From positions 124,001 to 188,000 of the forward strand of contig DATLFA010000045.1 of assembly GCA_035525225.1 (NCBI GenBank): a stretch of 64,000 nt of DNA. The letters are read 5' to 3'. The position numbers and the translations under genes were made by a program. Origin of the DNA: DATLFA01 sp035525225. Lineage in GTDB: Bacteria; Actinomycetota; Acidimicrobiia; Acidimicrobiales; WLNW01. Every line of letters starts with the position of its first letter. Positions within the stretch are counted from its first letter, which is position 1. Of the stretch, positions 1-8,609 are shown piece by piece. Under the pieces are notes generated by a model. It made no database searches. It was not told the DNA's origin and was given only the letters and a program-made list of their open reading frames with translations.

Positions 1-1002
1 CGCGAGATCGTCGAAACCATCTGCGAGTTCGCCGACGACGGCGACGGCAACCCGTTGCGTTGGAGTCCTGTCGTCGTCGAGATATTCCTGACCGGTTGGC
101 TGCCGAACGAGGTCATCGCCGAGGCGGCGTTCTTCGTCAGCGTGCCCGTTGTCCTGCGATCGTGGATTCGCTTTGCCGGCGAGCAGCGTGGGCTCGACGC
201 GAGCCTCGTCGAAGAGACGGTCCGATCCATCGATCAATGGCTCGACGAGTACGACGAACTGGTTCGACTGCCCGCCGCGCAAGGCGCTGCCGAACTGATC
301 GTGCAAGCAATGGCGACCGGCGGTGTCGACCTCGACGACGCCGATGCCGTGCAATCCTTCATAGACGACTACTACGCCGATCTCGACGACGTCGACGTCG
401 ATCTGGACCGCGCCGAGGAGGGTCTGCTCGAGCGGTGGGGAGCGTTCGAGGTAGAGCTCGTCGAAATGATGAAGTCGTCATTGGCGCCTTTGCGCGGCAT
501 CGAGCCGCCGCACACGCTCCTCGCATCGTCGGCGGCGACTGTGCGAGCCGGGCTCCGATCGGCGACGTCGCCCATCATCGAAGCCGGTGCGCTCAGTGAC
601 TTCGCCGCGGATGACATCGATGGTCTCGATGATCTCGAGCTTGTCTCGTCGGTCGCAGCCGCGTGGTTCGAACCCATGCTCGAGTGGGACGAGTATCCGC
701 AGATCGGGCTCACCGTCGATGATCTAGCACAGGCGTCTGTTCTCGAGCACACCGATCTGCTGCGCGTGATCATCGCACTTGCCCGCGAAGGCCCCGGTGC
801 AGACGCGAGCCCCGTCGCGCTGGCGCGCCTCCTCGACGCAACGCCCGAAGATCGTGAAGTCACTCGCGAGGCGTTCGGCTACTTCGTCACGGTGTGGCAG
901 GCGATGGGCGTGGTCGACTCGGCGTCGCGGCTGACGGCGCTCGGCCAGTGGCTGTTGCCGCGCGCGTTCGCGGCCCGATGGGGCGGGGACTTCGACGAAT
1001 GA
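1..1002 (+). CDS. Hypothetical protein, 5' end outside the window
   Basis: The reading frame is open from base 1 (R-E-I-V-E-T-I-C-E-F) to a TGA at 1000-1002, so the real start lies upstream and at least 333 residues are present. A TTG at 55 is only an internal possibility. The N-terminal part is hydrophobic and aromatic (W-S-P-V-V-V-E-I-F-L); the rest is rich in Asp and Glu with no membrane segment. I do not recognise the family; the W-S-P-x-V-V-E motif recalls uncharacterised actinobacterial proteins. It is convergent with the following minus-strand gene, 13 bp away. Confidence 0.75.
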   Translation, partial: REIVETICEFADDGDGNPLRWSPVVVEIFLTGWLPNEVIAEAAFFVSVPVVLRSWIRFAGEQRGLDASLVEETVRSIDQWLDEYDELVRLPAAQGAAELIVQAMATGGVDLDDADAVQSFIDDYYADLDDVDVDLDRAEEGLLERWGAFEVELVEMMKSSLAPLRGIEPPHTLLASSAATVRAGLRSATSPIIEAGALSDFAADDIDGLDDLELVSSVAAAWFEPMLEWDEYPQIGLTVDDLAQASVLEHTDLLRVIIALAREGPGADASPVALARLLDATPEDREVTREAFGYFVTVWQAMGVVDSASRLTALGQWLLPRAFAARWGGDFDE

Positions 1003-1015
1003 GCGCAGCGGGTCG

Positions 1016-2266
1016 TCAGCGCAACTGGCCGGCGAGCGCCTGAATTTCTGCCATGGAGAGCGTCGCGTTGATGTGGATGAACCACATGCCGGTCGGATTC
1101 ACGATGACGGAGTTGCCGTTGACACCGAGCAGCAGCTTCGCTTCCCCGAACCGCCCGATGTCGATCGGCTGAGCCCCGGTCGTGTCGATCTGCGGCTCGT
1201 GTTCGGTAGGGCCCTGATGGACCACGATCGTCTTCGTCCCGTTGACGTAGACATCGACGTAGGTGTCGCTGGTAGGCGCGACGCCCGTGGCGGCGGCTTC
1301 GGCGGGGGGCGCCTGTTTCAAGACATACCGCGCGGTGTGGTCGAAGCCGGCCGGTACGGTGGACAGCTGCAAGAGATTGGCGTTGGGGATCGTCGCCCGG
1401 TCGAGCTCTTCTAGCACCGCTGCTCCGTCGGCCGTGCCCAAAGGCGGAAGGTCGATGGTGAAGAGGTCATCGGCGAACGCCGGCTCGATGCCGATCTCGG
1501 TGGCAATCACGCGCAGGCTGACTCGGCCGTTGTTGACAGCCATCTCTTCGAGCATCAGGCCCGATTCGTCGACACAGACATCGACGTAGTCGGTCTCGGT
1601 CGCTTTGGCAACGGTATTGCTCTCGACGGTGCGGCCGGTGCGAAAAACGGTGCAGTTGCGGCCGATGACGCGTCGCTGCTCGCGTGCGACGAAGTACTCG
1701 TTCTTCACCAAATCGTCGAGGGTGACGTCGAGACGGACATCGGTCTTGCCGGCAGTGGGCAAGTTCTGTCGCACTTCTGGCTCGCCGCCGCCGCTGCTCG
1801 TCAACGAGAGCCCGAGGGTGTCGATGGCCTCGTACTCAGGAGTATCGGTGACCGTCTCGCCCGCGTAGAAGATCACGTGATCTTCGAATGGACGGCGTAC
1901 GCTGAGTTTCTGGAGATACTGTTCGATTTCCCCGGTCTCTGCGATCACTTCGATTTCGTAGGTGACGTTGTAGTTGGTCACGGAGGTGTCGACAGTGAGC
2001 GGAGCGCTCTCTCGCGCGACGACCGGCGATGTGAGCTCGAGCTTGACCTCGGGCTCGGGCCAGAGGAGAAACGTGGTGACCGCGGCCGCGATCACGAGAA
2101 CGGCGGCCGAACCGATAGCCAGTTTCTTGCGCCGCCGCTGTCGTTGCTCTGTGGCCAACTCGCGAAGCTGCTCCCAACGAAGCTGTTGGCTGCGCCGCCG
2201 CGCGACCGCGCGCCGGTGCTCGATCTTGGCGGAATGAGCCCGCCCGGTCTTTCTCGACGACATCAC
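1016..2266 (-). CDS. Membrane-anchored hypothetical protein
   Basis: This 416-aa protein has a very basic cytoplasmic N-terminus (residues 1-48, rich in Arg, Lys and Gln), one transmembrane helix at about 49-68, and a long extracytoplasmic part. The outer part alternates beta-like stretches and has two spaced Cys (near N-C-T-V-F-R and V-D-V-C-V-D) that could form a disulfide. The arrangement resembles anti-sigma or LolA/RseB-fold sensor proteins, but that is inference from layout only and no family motif is clear. It starts ATG-ATG and is divergent from the LLM gene at 2384. Confidence 0.75.
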   Translation of the reverse strand: MMSSRKTGRAHSAKIEHRRAVARRRSQQLRWEQLRELATEQRQRRRKKLAIGSAAVLVIAAAVTTFLLWPEPEVKLELTSPVVARESAPLTVDTSVTNYNVTYEIEVIAETGEIEQYLQKLSVRRPFEDHVIFYAGETVTDTPEYEAIDTLGLSLTSSGGGEPEVRQNLPTAGKTDVRLDVTLDDLVKNEYFVAREQRRVIGRNCTVFRTGRTVESNTVAKATETDYVDVCVDESGLMLEEMAVNNGRVSLRVIATEIGIEPAFADDLFTIDLPPLGTADGAAVLEELDRATIPNANLLQLSTVPAGFDHTARYVLKQAPPAEAAATGVAPTSDTYVDVYVNGTKTIVVHQGPTEHEPQIDTTGAQPIDIGRFGEAKLLLGVNGNSVIVNPTGMWFIHINATLSMAEIQALAGQLR

Positions 2267-2383
2267 CCCCAGTGTCGTCGATGCATGTGCCGCGAGTCAG
2301 ATCGCCCGAGGTGAGATCTCGGTGAGAAAAGCTACGATCCCGTTACAAGGATGGCGGCCAGCGGGCAGGGTCGAGGGAGGGAC

Positions 2384-3259
2384 ATGCAGCCGTGGCAGAA
2401 CCTGGGCTTCACCGCGCCGGCCCGCCTCGTCGAGTTGGCGTGCGCGGCCGAAGAGGCCGGTATGCACGGTGTGAGCTTGCCCGAGCATCTCGTCACACCG
2501 ACCACCATCGCGACACCGAACCCGTATGTGGCCGGTGGCGGATCCGGCTACGCGCCCGAGACGCCGTTCATCGATCCGTTCGTCGCATTCGGTGCGTTGT
2601 CGACGGTTACGACATCCCTGCAGTTCTTGGCCAATGTCTATGTCTTGCCGTTGCGTCACCTTTTCGTCGCAGCCAAATCCATCTCGTCGGCAGCGGTGAT
2701 GACGAACGATCGCCTCGTGCTCGGCGTCGGCATCGGTTGGTTGCGTGAAGAGTTCGAGGCCGCCGGCATGGCCTTCGGCGACCGCGGGGCGCGTACCGAC
2801 GAGATGCTCGCATTGTTGCGCGAAATGCTGACGGGAGCGCCTGTCGCGGCCGAGACCCGCCACCACCGGTTTCGCCAAGTTCGCCTCGCGCCGGTACCGG
2901 CGAAACCGGTGCCCATCCTCGTCGGCGGCATCTCTGATGCGGCGCTGCGACGCGCGGCACGTGCCGACGGATGGATCGGTGTCAACTTCTCCGAAGCGAC
3001 GCTGATGCCGATACTTCAGCGACTTCATTCGGCGCGCGAAAGCGCCGATCGCGAGCAGGCCGCAACGCTCGAGCGACCGTTTGCCATCGTCGTGTCGCGA
3101 CCACCGGAGTTCGATCGCGCGTTGGCGCGACGATACGCGAGCGTGGGAGTGACTGCGATGGTCAATCGACCCACCGCCTTCTCCGTGGGCGCGGACGCGT
3201 CGCGTCGCGAGCATCTCGATGCGATGCGCGAGTTCGTGGATGTGCTCACGCATCTCTAG
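2384..3259 (+). CDS. LLM class F420-dependent oxidoreductase
   Basis: This 291-aa member of the bacterial luciferase-like family has a TIM barrel predicted to use F420 or FMN for hydride transfer to an unknown substrate. Seen: N-terminal 'LGFTAPARLVELACAAEEAG', a D-P-F-V segment, the family hallmark 'LVLGVGIGWLREEFEAAG' near residues 107-124, and a C-terminal 'PVPILVGGISDAALRRAA'. I chose the ATG at 2384 because GGAGGGAC lies just upstream; an earlier in-frame ATG at 2351 has no ribosome site. Its stop TAG runs directly into the dispersed palindromic element. Cofactor choice is family inference. Confidence 0.88.
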   Translation: MQPWQNLGFTAPARLVELACAAEEAGMHGVSLPEHLVTPTTIATPNPYVAGGGSGYAPETPFIDPFVAFGALSTVTTSLQFLANVYVLPLRHLFVAAKSISSAAVMTNDRLVLGVGIGWLREEFEAAGMAFGDRGARTDEMLALLREMLTGAPVAAETRHHRFRQVRLAPVPAKPVPILVGGISDAALRRAARADGWIGVNFSEATLMPILQRLHSARESADREQAATLERPFAIVVSRPPEFDRALARRYASVGVTAMVNRPTAFSVGADASRREHLDAMREFVDVLTHL

Positions 3260-3285
3260 GGCCCGAGCGGCCCTCTGAGCGGAGA
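3258..3285 (+). repeat. Dispersed palindromic element, copy A
   Basis: AGGGCCCGAGCGGCCCT then CTGAGCGGAG. The stem AGGGCC/GGCCCT closes a CGAGC loop. It begins at the TAG stop of the LLM gene and sits between two plus-strand genes. It could act as a weak terminator, but the same element occurs in other gene orientations too. Confidence 0.7.
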
Positions 3286-3307
3286 GTTGGTGCTCCGCGG
3301 TTGCAAC

Positions 3308-3313
3308 TATGGT
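3308..3313 (+). promoter_or_regulatory. Putative -10 box (TATGGT), leaderless start
   Basis: TATGGT lies 6 nt before the GTG at 3320. This spacing puts the transcription start at or next to the start codon and supports choosing 3320 over the TTG at 3287. Confidence 0.45.
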
Positions 3314-3319
3314 TGCGCG

Positions 3320-4723
3320 GTGGGGAGATCAGGCGCGCGAAGGCTGCCAAAGCACTGGCAGGTCTTCTCTGTGACAACCGCCGCAGTGTTTCTCGGTTCG
3401 ATGGACTCAGGGACCGTGCCCATCATCCTCCCGAAGATCGAAGCCGACTTCCCCGACACAGCGGCCGCGACGTTCTCGTTCGTGCTGACCGCCTACACGA
3501 TCGCGCTCGCCGCGCTGGTGGTGGTCTCGGGTCGCCTGGGTGATCGCACCGGGCGTCGCCGGATGTTTCTCATCGGCGGTGTGACCTTCATCGTCGGCTC
3601 GGCCCTGTGCGCGGTGGCACCCTCACCGATATTCCTGATCGGCGCGCGCCTGATCGAAGGCACGGGCCATGCATTGTTCACGCCGGCATCGATCGGCCTG
3701 GTTCTCGCGGCGTTTCCCGAAGACAAGCGATCCACCGCGATCGGCGCATGGGTCGCGGTCGGGGGCATTGCCGCGGCGCTGGGGCCGGCCGCCGGCGGAC
3801 TGATCGTGGAGTACACAACCTGGCGCGCCGCTTTCGTTCTCAACGTCGTCGTCGCGGTTCCGGTCATGGTGCGGGCGTTCGTGTTGCTCGAGGACAGCGA
3901 GCGGATAGAGGGTGCGTCGCTCCCTGACATCGCGAGCATCGTGCTGCTCGCGGCGACACTTGCGTCGACATCGCTCGCCATCGTCCAGGTGCGTACGTGG
4001 GGTATTCGCGATCCTCGGCTCGTCACCGCGGCAAGCCTCGCCGTGATCCTCGGTGTCGCGCTCGCGGCGAGATCTGCCCGCACGACGTCGCCGGTGATCG
4101 ACTACGAACTGCTCCAGGGCCGAACGTTTCGCGTCTCGATGGTGGCGTCGCTGCTCATCGCCATGGCGATGTTCGCGAATCTGGTGATGCAGGCGCAGTT
4201 CCTGCAAAAGGTCTGGGGCTACAGCACGCTGGGTGCGGGTTTCGGGGTCATGCCCATGTCTGCCAGCGCGGGGCTCACGTCGATCTTTGCGGCTCGCCTC
4301 GCCCGGCGATATGGCCACAAACTCGTCATTCTCATCGGCATCGCGATCACCGCGTGCGGCCTGTACATCCTCGCGTTCGCGTCAGGAGAATCATCGTCGC
4401 AGTATTGGACTGTCTTCTTCCCGGCGTTGGTGTTGGTGGGCATGGGTGCCTGGGGGATGGCGGTCTCGATGATGAATGCCATTGCGGCCGAGACGCTCAA
4501 CTCGGCGAACTTCAGCGTCGGCATGGCGATTCTGCAAACCGGCAGGCAGATCGGGTCGATTCTGGGCGCGTCGATGTTCTTCGGGCTGTTCGGCAACCCG
4601 GGGCCCGACCAGATCGTGTCGCGTTTCCACGAACTGTGGCTGCTCGTCGCACTGTTGCCGACCGCAGCGTTCCTGATATGCCTTCGCTTGCCGGGTCGAC
4701 AACGGCGCATGGCCCAGAGCTGA
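3320..4723 (+). CDS. MFS transporter, DHA2 (14-TM) type
   Basis: This 467-aa multi-spanning protein of the major facilitator superfamily is probably a proton-driven drug or metabolite exporter. The start region 'AAVFLGSMDSGTVPIILPKI' corresponds to the LDxTIVNVALP motif of DHA2 exporters, with Asp in the first helix. Motif A is visible as 'GRLGDRTGRRRMFLIG', and about 14 hydrophobic helices follow. The GTG at 3320 is preferred because a TAnnnT box precedes it by 6 nt; an upstream TTG at 3287 would add a Cys-containing non-conserved tail. It is followed 16 bp later by a second MFS gene, so the two are probably co-transcribed. Confidence 0.88.
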   Translation: MGRSGARRLPKHWQVFSVTTAAVFLGSMDSGTVPIILPKIEADFPDTAAATFSFVLTAYTIALAALVVVSGRLGDRTGRRRMFLIGGVTFIVGSALCAVAPSPIFLIGARLIEGTGHALFTPASIGLVLAAFPEDKRSTAIGAWVAVGGIAAALGPAAGGLIVEYTTWRAAFVLNVVVAVPVMVRAFVLLEDSERIEGASLPDIASIVLLAATLASTSLAIVQVRTWGIRDPRLVTAASLAVILGVALAARSARTTSPVIDYELLQGRTFRVSMVASLLIAMAMFANLVMQAQFLQKVWGYSTLGAGFGVMPMSASAGLTSIFAARLARRYGHKLVILIGIAITACGLYILAFASGESSSQYWTVFFPALVLVGMGAWGMAVSMMNAIAAETLNSANFSVGMAILQTGRQIGSILGASMFFGLFGNPGPDQIVSRFHELWLLVALLPTAAFLICLRLPGRQRRMAQS

Positions 4724-4739
4724 AAGGTAGGTCGCACCG

Positions 4740-5978
4740 GTGGGCGTCAGACGCGATCTGTTGCACGAGCGCAGTTTCGTCGTCTACTTCTTCGCGTCGT
4801 TCGTCTCCAACATCGGCACGTTCATGCAAGGGCTGGGTGTGCCGTTCGTGCTCTACCAGCTCACCGGCTCCAACGCCTGGGTCGGCGCGGGCGTGCTGGC
4901 CAACTGGGCGGCGTCGCTCGTCGTCACCCCGGCCGCAGGGCTAATCTCCGATCGGCTGAATCGCCGCGTGATCTTGATGTACTCGAACGCGGTGCAACTG
5001 GTCGCCGCCGCGGGGCTGTGGTTGCTGGCGCAACGCGACGCGTTGACTCCTTGGCGCATGCTCGTGCCCTTGGTGCTGGGTGGTCTGGCTGCGGGCTTTC
5101 AGTACGCGCCGTCGCAGGCGTTGCTGCCTCTGCTCGTGCCCCACGAACATCGAGTCGCGGGCATGCGCTTGTTCAACGTGCAGTTCACCCTTGCGCGCGC
5201 GATCGGTCCCGCTCTCGCCGGGCTCGTGTTGAAGCAATGGGGTGTGCGTACCACCTTCGCCGTCAATACCCTGTCGTTCGTTGCGGTCCTCGTGGCGTTG
5301 CTTTTCGTGCGCGAGCGCGAGACGCTGCGATCGAAGACCGAAGGCGCACGGCACGGGCAGTTCATCGACGGTGCGCGGTATCTGTTGCGCCGCCCTGCAA
5401 TGACTCGCGGCATCCTGACCGCGTTCGTGATTGCGCTCTGTGGCAGCGGTACGGTGCAACTGGCCGCCGGTATCGCGGCCGAGATCTTCCGCGGCGACAG
5501 CAATCGGCTGGGTCTGCTCGTCGCCGCGTTCGGCGTCGGCGCATCGTCGGCCTCGGTCTGCCTCTTGCTGGCAGGCGCTCGATGGCGCCGTTCGGTCGCG
5601 GCCCTGTTCGGCGGCGTGTGTTACGCGGTGGGCATCCTGGTTGTCGTCTCTTCGCGCAGTTTCGCCATCGGTGCCCTCGGCTTCGCCATCATGGGCACCG
5701 GCCATGTTTGCGGTGGTACATCGATCGCTACGTCGCTCCACGCACAGGTCGACGAACGGTACCGAGGTCGCCTCACGTCGTTCTACTTGATCGCGTTGCT
5801 CGGCGGGTCGCCGATAGGGGCATTGCTCTGGGGCGCGCTGGGTGATGCAATCGGCCTGCGGGCGGCGCTGTCCTGCGCCGCGGGGCTGTTGCTCGGCTAT
5901 CTCGCCTTCGTCGTCGTGCGTTTCGATCGATTGCGCGGACTCGACGCCAACGTGGATCCGCTGTCGACCGGTACCTGA
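4740..5978 (+). CDS. MFS transporter, EntS/DHA3 type
   Basis: This 412-aa protein has about 12 transmembrane helices. It opens with 'RDLLHERSFVVYFFASFVSNIGTFMQ', typical of the enterobactin-exporter-like DHA3 branch (first helix ending in S-N-I-G-x-x-M-Q). The 'GLISDRLNRRVILMYSNAVQ' segment is its version of motif A. Substrate unknown; siderophore or macrolide-type efflux is the usual family role. It starts at GTG 4740, 16 bp after the upstream MFS gene. The 3' side carries a tandem array of the palindromic element, shared with the convergent TauD gene. Confidence 0.87.
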   Translation: MGVRRDLLHERSFVVYFFASFVSNIGTFMQGLGVPFVLYQLTGSNAWVGAGVLANWAASLVVTPAAGLISDRLNRRVILMYSNAVQLVAAAGLWLLAQRDALTPWRMLVPLVLGGLAAGFQYAPSQALLPLLVPHEHRVAGMRLFNVQFTLARAIGPALAGLVLKQWGVRTTFAVNTLSFVAVLVALLFVRERETLRSKTEGARHGQFIDGARYLLRRPAMTRGILTAFVIALCGSGTVQLAAGIAAEIFRGDSNRLGLLVAAFGVGASSASVCLLLAGARWRRSVAALFGGVCYAVGILVVVSSRSFAIGALGFAIMGTGHVCGGTSIATSLHAQVDERYRGRLTSFYLIALLGGSPIGALLWGALGDAIGLRAALSCAAGLLLGYLAFVVVRFDRLRGLDANVDPLSTGT

Positions 5979-5981
5979 TCT

Positions 5982-6058
5982 CCGCTCGGGCCCTATCTCG
6001 CGCTCAGGAAGGGCCGCTCGGGCCCTATCTCCCGCTCAGGAAGGGCCGCTCGGGCCCT
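5982..6058 (-). repeat. Tandem array of the palindromic element, copies B0-B2
   Basis: Three copies with a 32-bp period (5982-6013, 6014-6045, partial 6046-6058). Units 1 and 2 differ at one base. On the minus strand each reads AGGGCCCGAGCGGCCCTT then CCTGAGCG. The last copy extends into the TauD gene at 6036-6881 and encodes its C-terminal Q-G-P-S-G-P-S. It lies between convergent genes. Confidence 0.8.
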
Positions 6059-6881
6059 GCGGCCGCGTGCCCGCGATCATCGTGCGATACATCACGCGCC
6101 GTTCCTGGTAGTCGGGAATCGCGCAATGCTGCACGACGCGGTTGTCCCATAGCGCCAATGTGTTGCGTTCCCAGCGATAACGGCATTGGAACTGAGGTGA
6201 CTTGATGTGTTCGAACAACATGGCGAGCAGCCGCCGGCTCTCGGCCTCGCTGAGCTCGACGATCCGCGTGGTGTAGTTGCCGCAGACGAACAGCGACTTG
6301 CGTCTCGACTCGGGGTGAACCCGGATGACGGGATGGACGACCGGCGGGTGCATGTCGCGTTCGATGTCGTTCGCGTAGATGCCCATGTCCTTCACTCGCG
6401 CCACGACGGGCGCGGCAGAGTTGGTCGCGGTCAAACCGTCGAGGAACCCCTGCATCGCGCTCGAAAGGGCCTCGTACGCGGCGTACATACTGGCGAAACA
6501 GGTGTCGCCGCCATAGCTCGGCAATTGAACGGCGCGCAGCGTCGTGCCCATGGGCGGTTCGGGTAGGAACATGTGGTCGGAGTGCCAGTCGTCGGCACCC
6601 TGCCCCTTTGGTGCGATCTGATCGAGCACGTTCACGCCCGCGACCTCGTCGGTGACTCGGTTGCCCTTCCCCGGGATGACTTCGCCGAAGTACTGGGAGA
6701 AGCGCACTTGGTCGGCCAGGCTCAGGTCCTGATCGCGCACGAAGATCACGAGGTGGTCGACGAGGGCGGCGCGTACGGCGGCCAGAGTCGCGGCTTCGAG
6801 GGGTTCTCGCAGGTCGAGGCCAATGATCTCGGCACCGATAGCCGCCGTCAACGGCCGGATGACGAAGGGTTCGGGGGTCAC
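6036..6881 (-). CDS. TauD/TfdA family dioxygenase
   Basis: This 281-aa Fe(II)/2-oxoglutarate-dependent dioxygenase is of the taurine/2,4-D/alkylsulfate type. It is predicted to hydroxylate a small substrate, consuming O2 and 2-oxoglutarate. The iron triad is visible as H100-x-D102 ('DDWHSDHMF') and a distal His252 ('NRVVQHCA'), with the 2-oxoglutarate-binding Arg near 262. Length matches the family. It starts with GTG. The last residues, G-T-R-P-Q-G-P-S-G-P-S, are encoded by the repeat element, so the repeat inserted into or replaced the original 3' end. Substrate unknown. Confidence 0.9.
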   Translation of the reverse strand: MTPEPFVIRPLTAAIGAEIIGLDLREPLEAATLAAVRAALVDHLVIFVRDQDLSLADQVRFSQYFGEVIPGKGNRVTDEVAGVNVLDQIAPKGQGADDWHSDHMFLPEPPMGTTLRAVQLPSYGGDTCFASMYAAYEALSSAMQGFLDGLTATNSAAPVVARVKDMGIYANDIERDMHPPVVHPVIRVHPESRRKSLFVCGNYTTRIVELSEAESRRLLAMLFEHIKSPQFQCRYRWERNTLALWDNRVVQHCAIPDYQERRVMYRTMIAGTRPQGPSGPS

Positions 6882-6898
6882 GACCGCCTTCTAGCACG

Positions 6899-7225
6899 TT
6901 GCCGGCCATGCGGGCCGCTGATGTGCCGGGCGTCGCTTTGGCCACCGCGGTGTTCGCGCTCGCGCAGAACTTGCGCAGTGACAGCCCCAGCAACCGTGTC
7001 GGATTCAAGAGCCCGGTCGTGGATCAGGCATTGAAGGACATCCGTGCCGCGACGACCGACGCCGAGAAGACGGCGGCCTTCAAGAAGATCTCCGAGGAGG
7101 TCAACGCGCAGCTTCCGTTCGTGACAATCGCCGCGACCGAGGAGTACAACGCTTTCACACCGAAACTGCAGGGCGCAGTCGGACGGTCGTACATCTTCTT
7201 CGACCAGGCTTGGCTCGAGAAGTAA
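6899..7225 (+). pseudogene. 3' remnant of an ABC substrate-binding protein (SBP_bac_5 type)
   Basis: The last ~80 residues ('NRVGFKSPVVDQALKDI', then 'AAFKKISEEVNAQLPF' and a terminal 'FFDQAWLEK') look like the C-terminus of a peptide/nickel-type extracellular solute-binding protein, normally 500-600 aa. No signal peptide or N-terminal domain exists upstream, where the divergent TauD gene starts only 17 bp away. A strong hairpin terminator follows, as expected for the end of a former gene. I read it as a deletion remnant. Translation from the TTG at 6899 is possible but would not give a functional binding protein. Confidence 0.7.
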
Positions 7226-7243
7226 CACCACGAATACGCGTCT

Positions 7244-7272
7244 GTCGGGGCACCTCAACAAGGTGCCCCGAC
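7244..7272. terminator. Bidirectional hairpin terminator
   Basis: A perfect 12-bp inverted repeat, GTCGGGGCACCT - CAACA - AGGTGCCCCGAC, with no long T run. It sits between the convergent remnants at 6899-7225 and 7299-7730. Confidence 0.75.
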
Positions 7273-7298
7273 TCGCGTGCGGCGTATTTCGCGTCAGG

Positions 7299-7730
7299 TC
7301 ACGTTTCAGAACACGATGCCGGCAAGGTCGTCCATCGAGGCGAGGCCGGTTTCATCCCCCGCGGATCCCATCCGGTACGCAGCGAGATCGTGAAGGCCGA
7401 CCACCCCACACCGACGCCGAGCGTCAACCGTCCGCCGCTCAAACGGTCGAGGCTGGCGAGCGAATTCGCCAACTCGAGCGGGCCGTGATGCGCCGCGATC
7501 AACACGCTGGTGCCGAGCCCGACGCGCTGCGTCGACGCCGCGGCCCAGCACAGTGTCATCAGCGGGTCGAACAGGAAAGGGGAGGGGTAGTCCTGCTCGG
7601 CCGGATGCACGAGATGATCGCTGACCCAGACGTCGGCGAAGCCGAGGTCTTCGGCATGACGCGCGGCGCGGGCGATCGCGTCGGCGCCGGCTGCCTTGCC
7701 GTACTGGGGGAGGTGGATACCGACGCGCAC
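7299..7730 (-). pseudogene. 5' fragment of an LLM class oxidoreductase gene
   Basis: Residues 1-~110 are a clear LLM N-terminus: 'MRVGIHLPQYG', 'AEDLGFADVWVSDHLVHP', then 'LSGGRLTLGVGVGWSA'. Immediately after the GVGVGW hallmark the family sequence stops and a low-quality tail runs to a TGA. A normal member has about 170 further residues. In the next minus frame the same DNA encodes a tail with normal codon use (D-L-A-A-Y-R-M-G-S-A-G-D-E-T-G-L-A-S-M-D-D-L-A-G-I-V-F) ending at about 7306, so a deletion may have fused the LLM 5' end to the 3' end of another gene. The start lies 4 nt after the stop of the intact LLM gene, so it was the last gene of that operon. Confidence 0.72.
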
Positions 7731-7734
7731 GACG

Positions 7735-8607
7735 TCAAAGGCGGGCGACCACGGGAGTCATCATCTCCATCGCCGCGCCGGTCATCGACCAGTAGGTCAC
7801 GCCGAGGATCTCGGCCCGCTCACGCAGCGTGTCGACGACGAGCGGCACAGAGCCCACGAGGACGTGGGGCGAGCCCGAGAACGAATCCTCGCTCATACCG
7901 AGATCGCTGGCGCGCCTGCTCGCGAACGTTTGCCAGTCGTCGCCGACGTACACCTCGTGGAAGTTCAGTTGTATCTCGACGGCCGGATTCGCGAGGCGCA
8001 CGAGCTGGATTCGATTGCGGACGGCATGTTCCTCGCCGATCTTGGCGATCGTGTTCGCGGCGACGCTCGCGCCTGCGAGCAGTGGGATGTTGACCGTGAC
8101 GATGTCCGCCAGCTCGGCTGCCGCCTGCAACATCTTCGGCCCGCCACCCCCGATTATCAGTGGGGGGCAGGAGACGTCGCGATCGGGCGAGAACGCCGCG
8201 CGTACGGCGCCGACGGTGACGCGTAAGCGGGCGAGCCGCTCGTCGAACGAGCGAGGCGCGATGCCGGCGGTCTCGAAGTCGCGTGCCATCCATCCGACGC
8301 CGAGCCCGAACTCGACGCGGCCTTCCGAGAGCACTTGTAGCGTTCGCGCCTCTTGTGCAATCAACGCGTGATTGCGGAACTCGTTGCACAACACGAGTAC
8401 GCCGACGCGAAGCGTGGTCGTATGAGCGGCTGCCGCCGCGATTGCCGCAATCGGTGACGGTCGGTCGTCGAGGTGATCGCCGAAGCCGATGGAAAAGAAG
8501 CCCGCGTCCTCGAGACGGCGACAGAACTCCACGAACTCGGCCGCGTCCGATCGCGAACGAGTCATGGGGAGGCCGGCCGGCCCGAGGCAGAAACGAATCG
8601 CCGACAC
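7735..8607 (-). CDS. LLM class F420-dependent oxidoreductase
   Basis: This 290-aa luciferase-like protein resembles the TIGR03621-type subgroup. Seen: 'FVEFCRRLEDAGFFSIGFGDHL', 'RVEFGLGVGWMARDFETAG' and 'PPLIIGGGGPKMLQ', which line the cofactor pocket in this family. I chose GTG at 8607 because it starts 2 nt after the TGA of the upstream HD gene (TGA-CG-GTG) and yields a normal N-terminus; a much longer open frame upstream is an antisense shadow. It is the fourth gene of an operon MDMPI-CMD-HD-LLM. Substrate unknown. Confidence 0.86.
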   Translation of the reverse strand: MSAIRFCLGPAGLPMTRSRSDAAEFVEFCRRLEDAGFFSIGFGDHLDDRPSPIAAIAAAAAHTTTLRVGVLVLCNEFRNHALIAQEARTLQVLSEGRVEFGLGVGWMARDFETAGIAPRSFDERLARLRVTVGAVRAAFSPDRDVSCPPLIIGGGGPKMLQAAAELADIVTVNIPLLAGASVAANTIAKIGEEHAVRNRIQLVRLANPAVEIQLNFHEVYVGDDWQTFASRRASDLGMSEDSFSGSPHVLVGSVPLVVDTLRERAEILGVTYWSMTGAAMEMMTPVVARL

Positions 8608-8609
8608 CG

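Noticed and set aside
5982..6058. 32-bp spaced repeats resemble a CRISPR array
   Set aside because: The units are contiguous with no unique spacers, and the same palindrome occurs singly at many other sites.
7299..7301. TGA of the LLM fragment as another selenocysteine codon
   Set aside because: The frame after it shows no family homology and there is no hairpin at the right spacing on that strand; the ORF has already left the family sequence before the stop.
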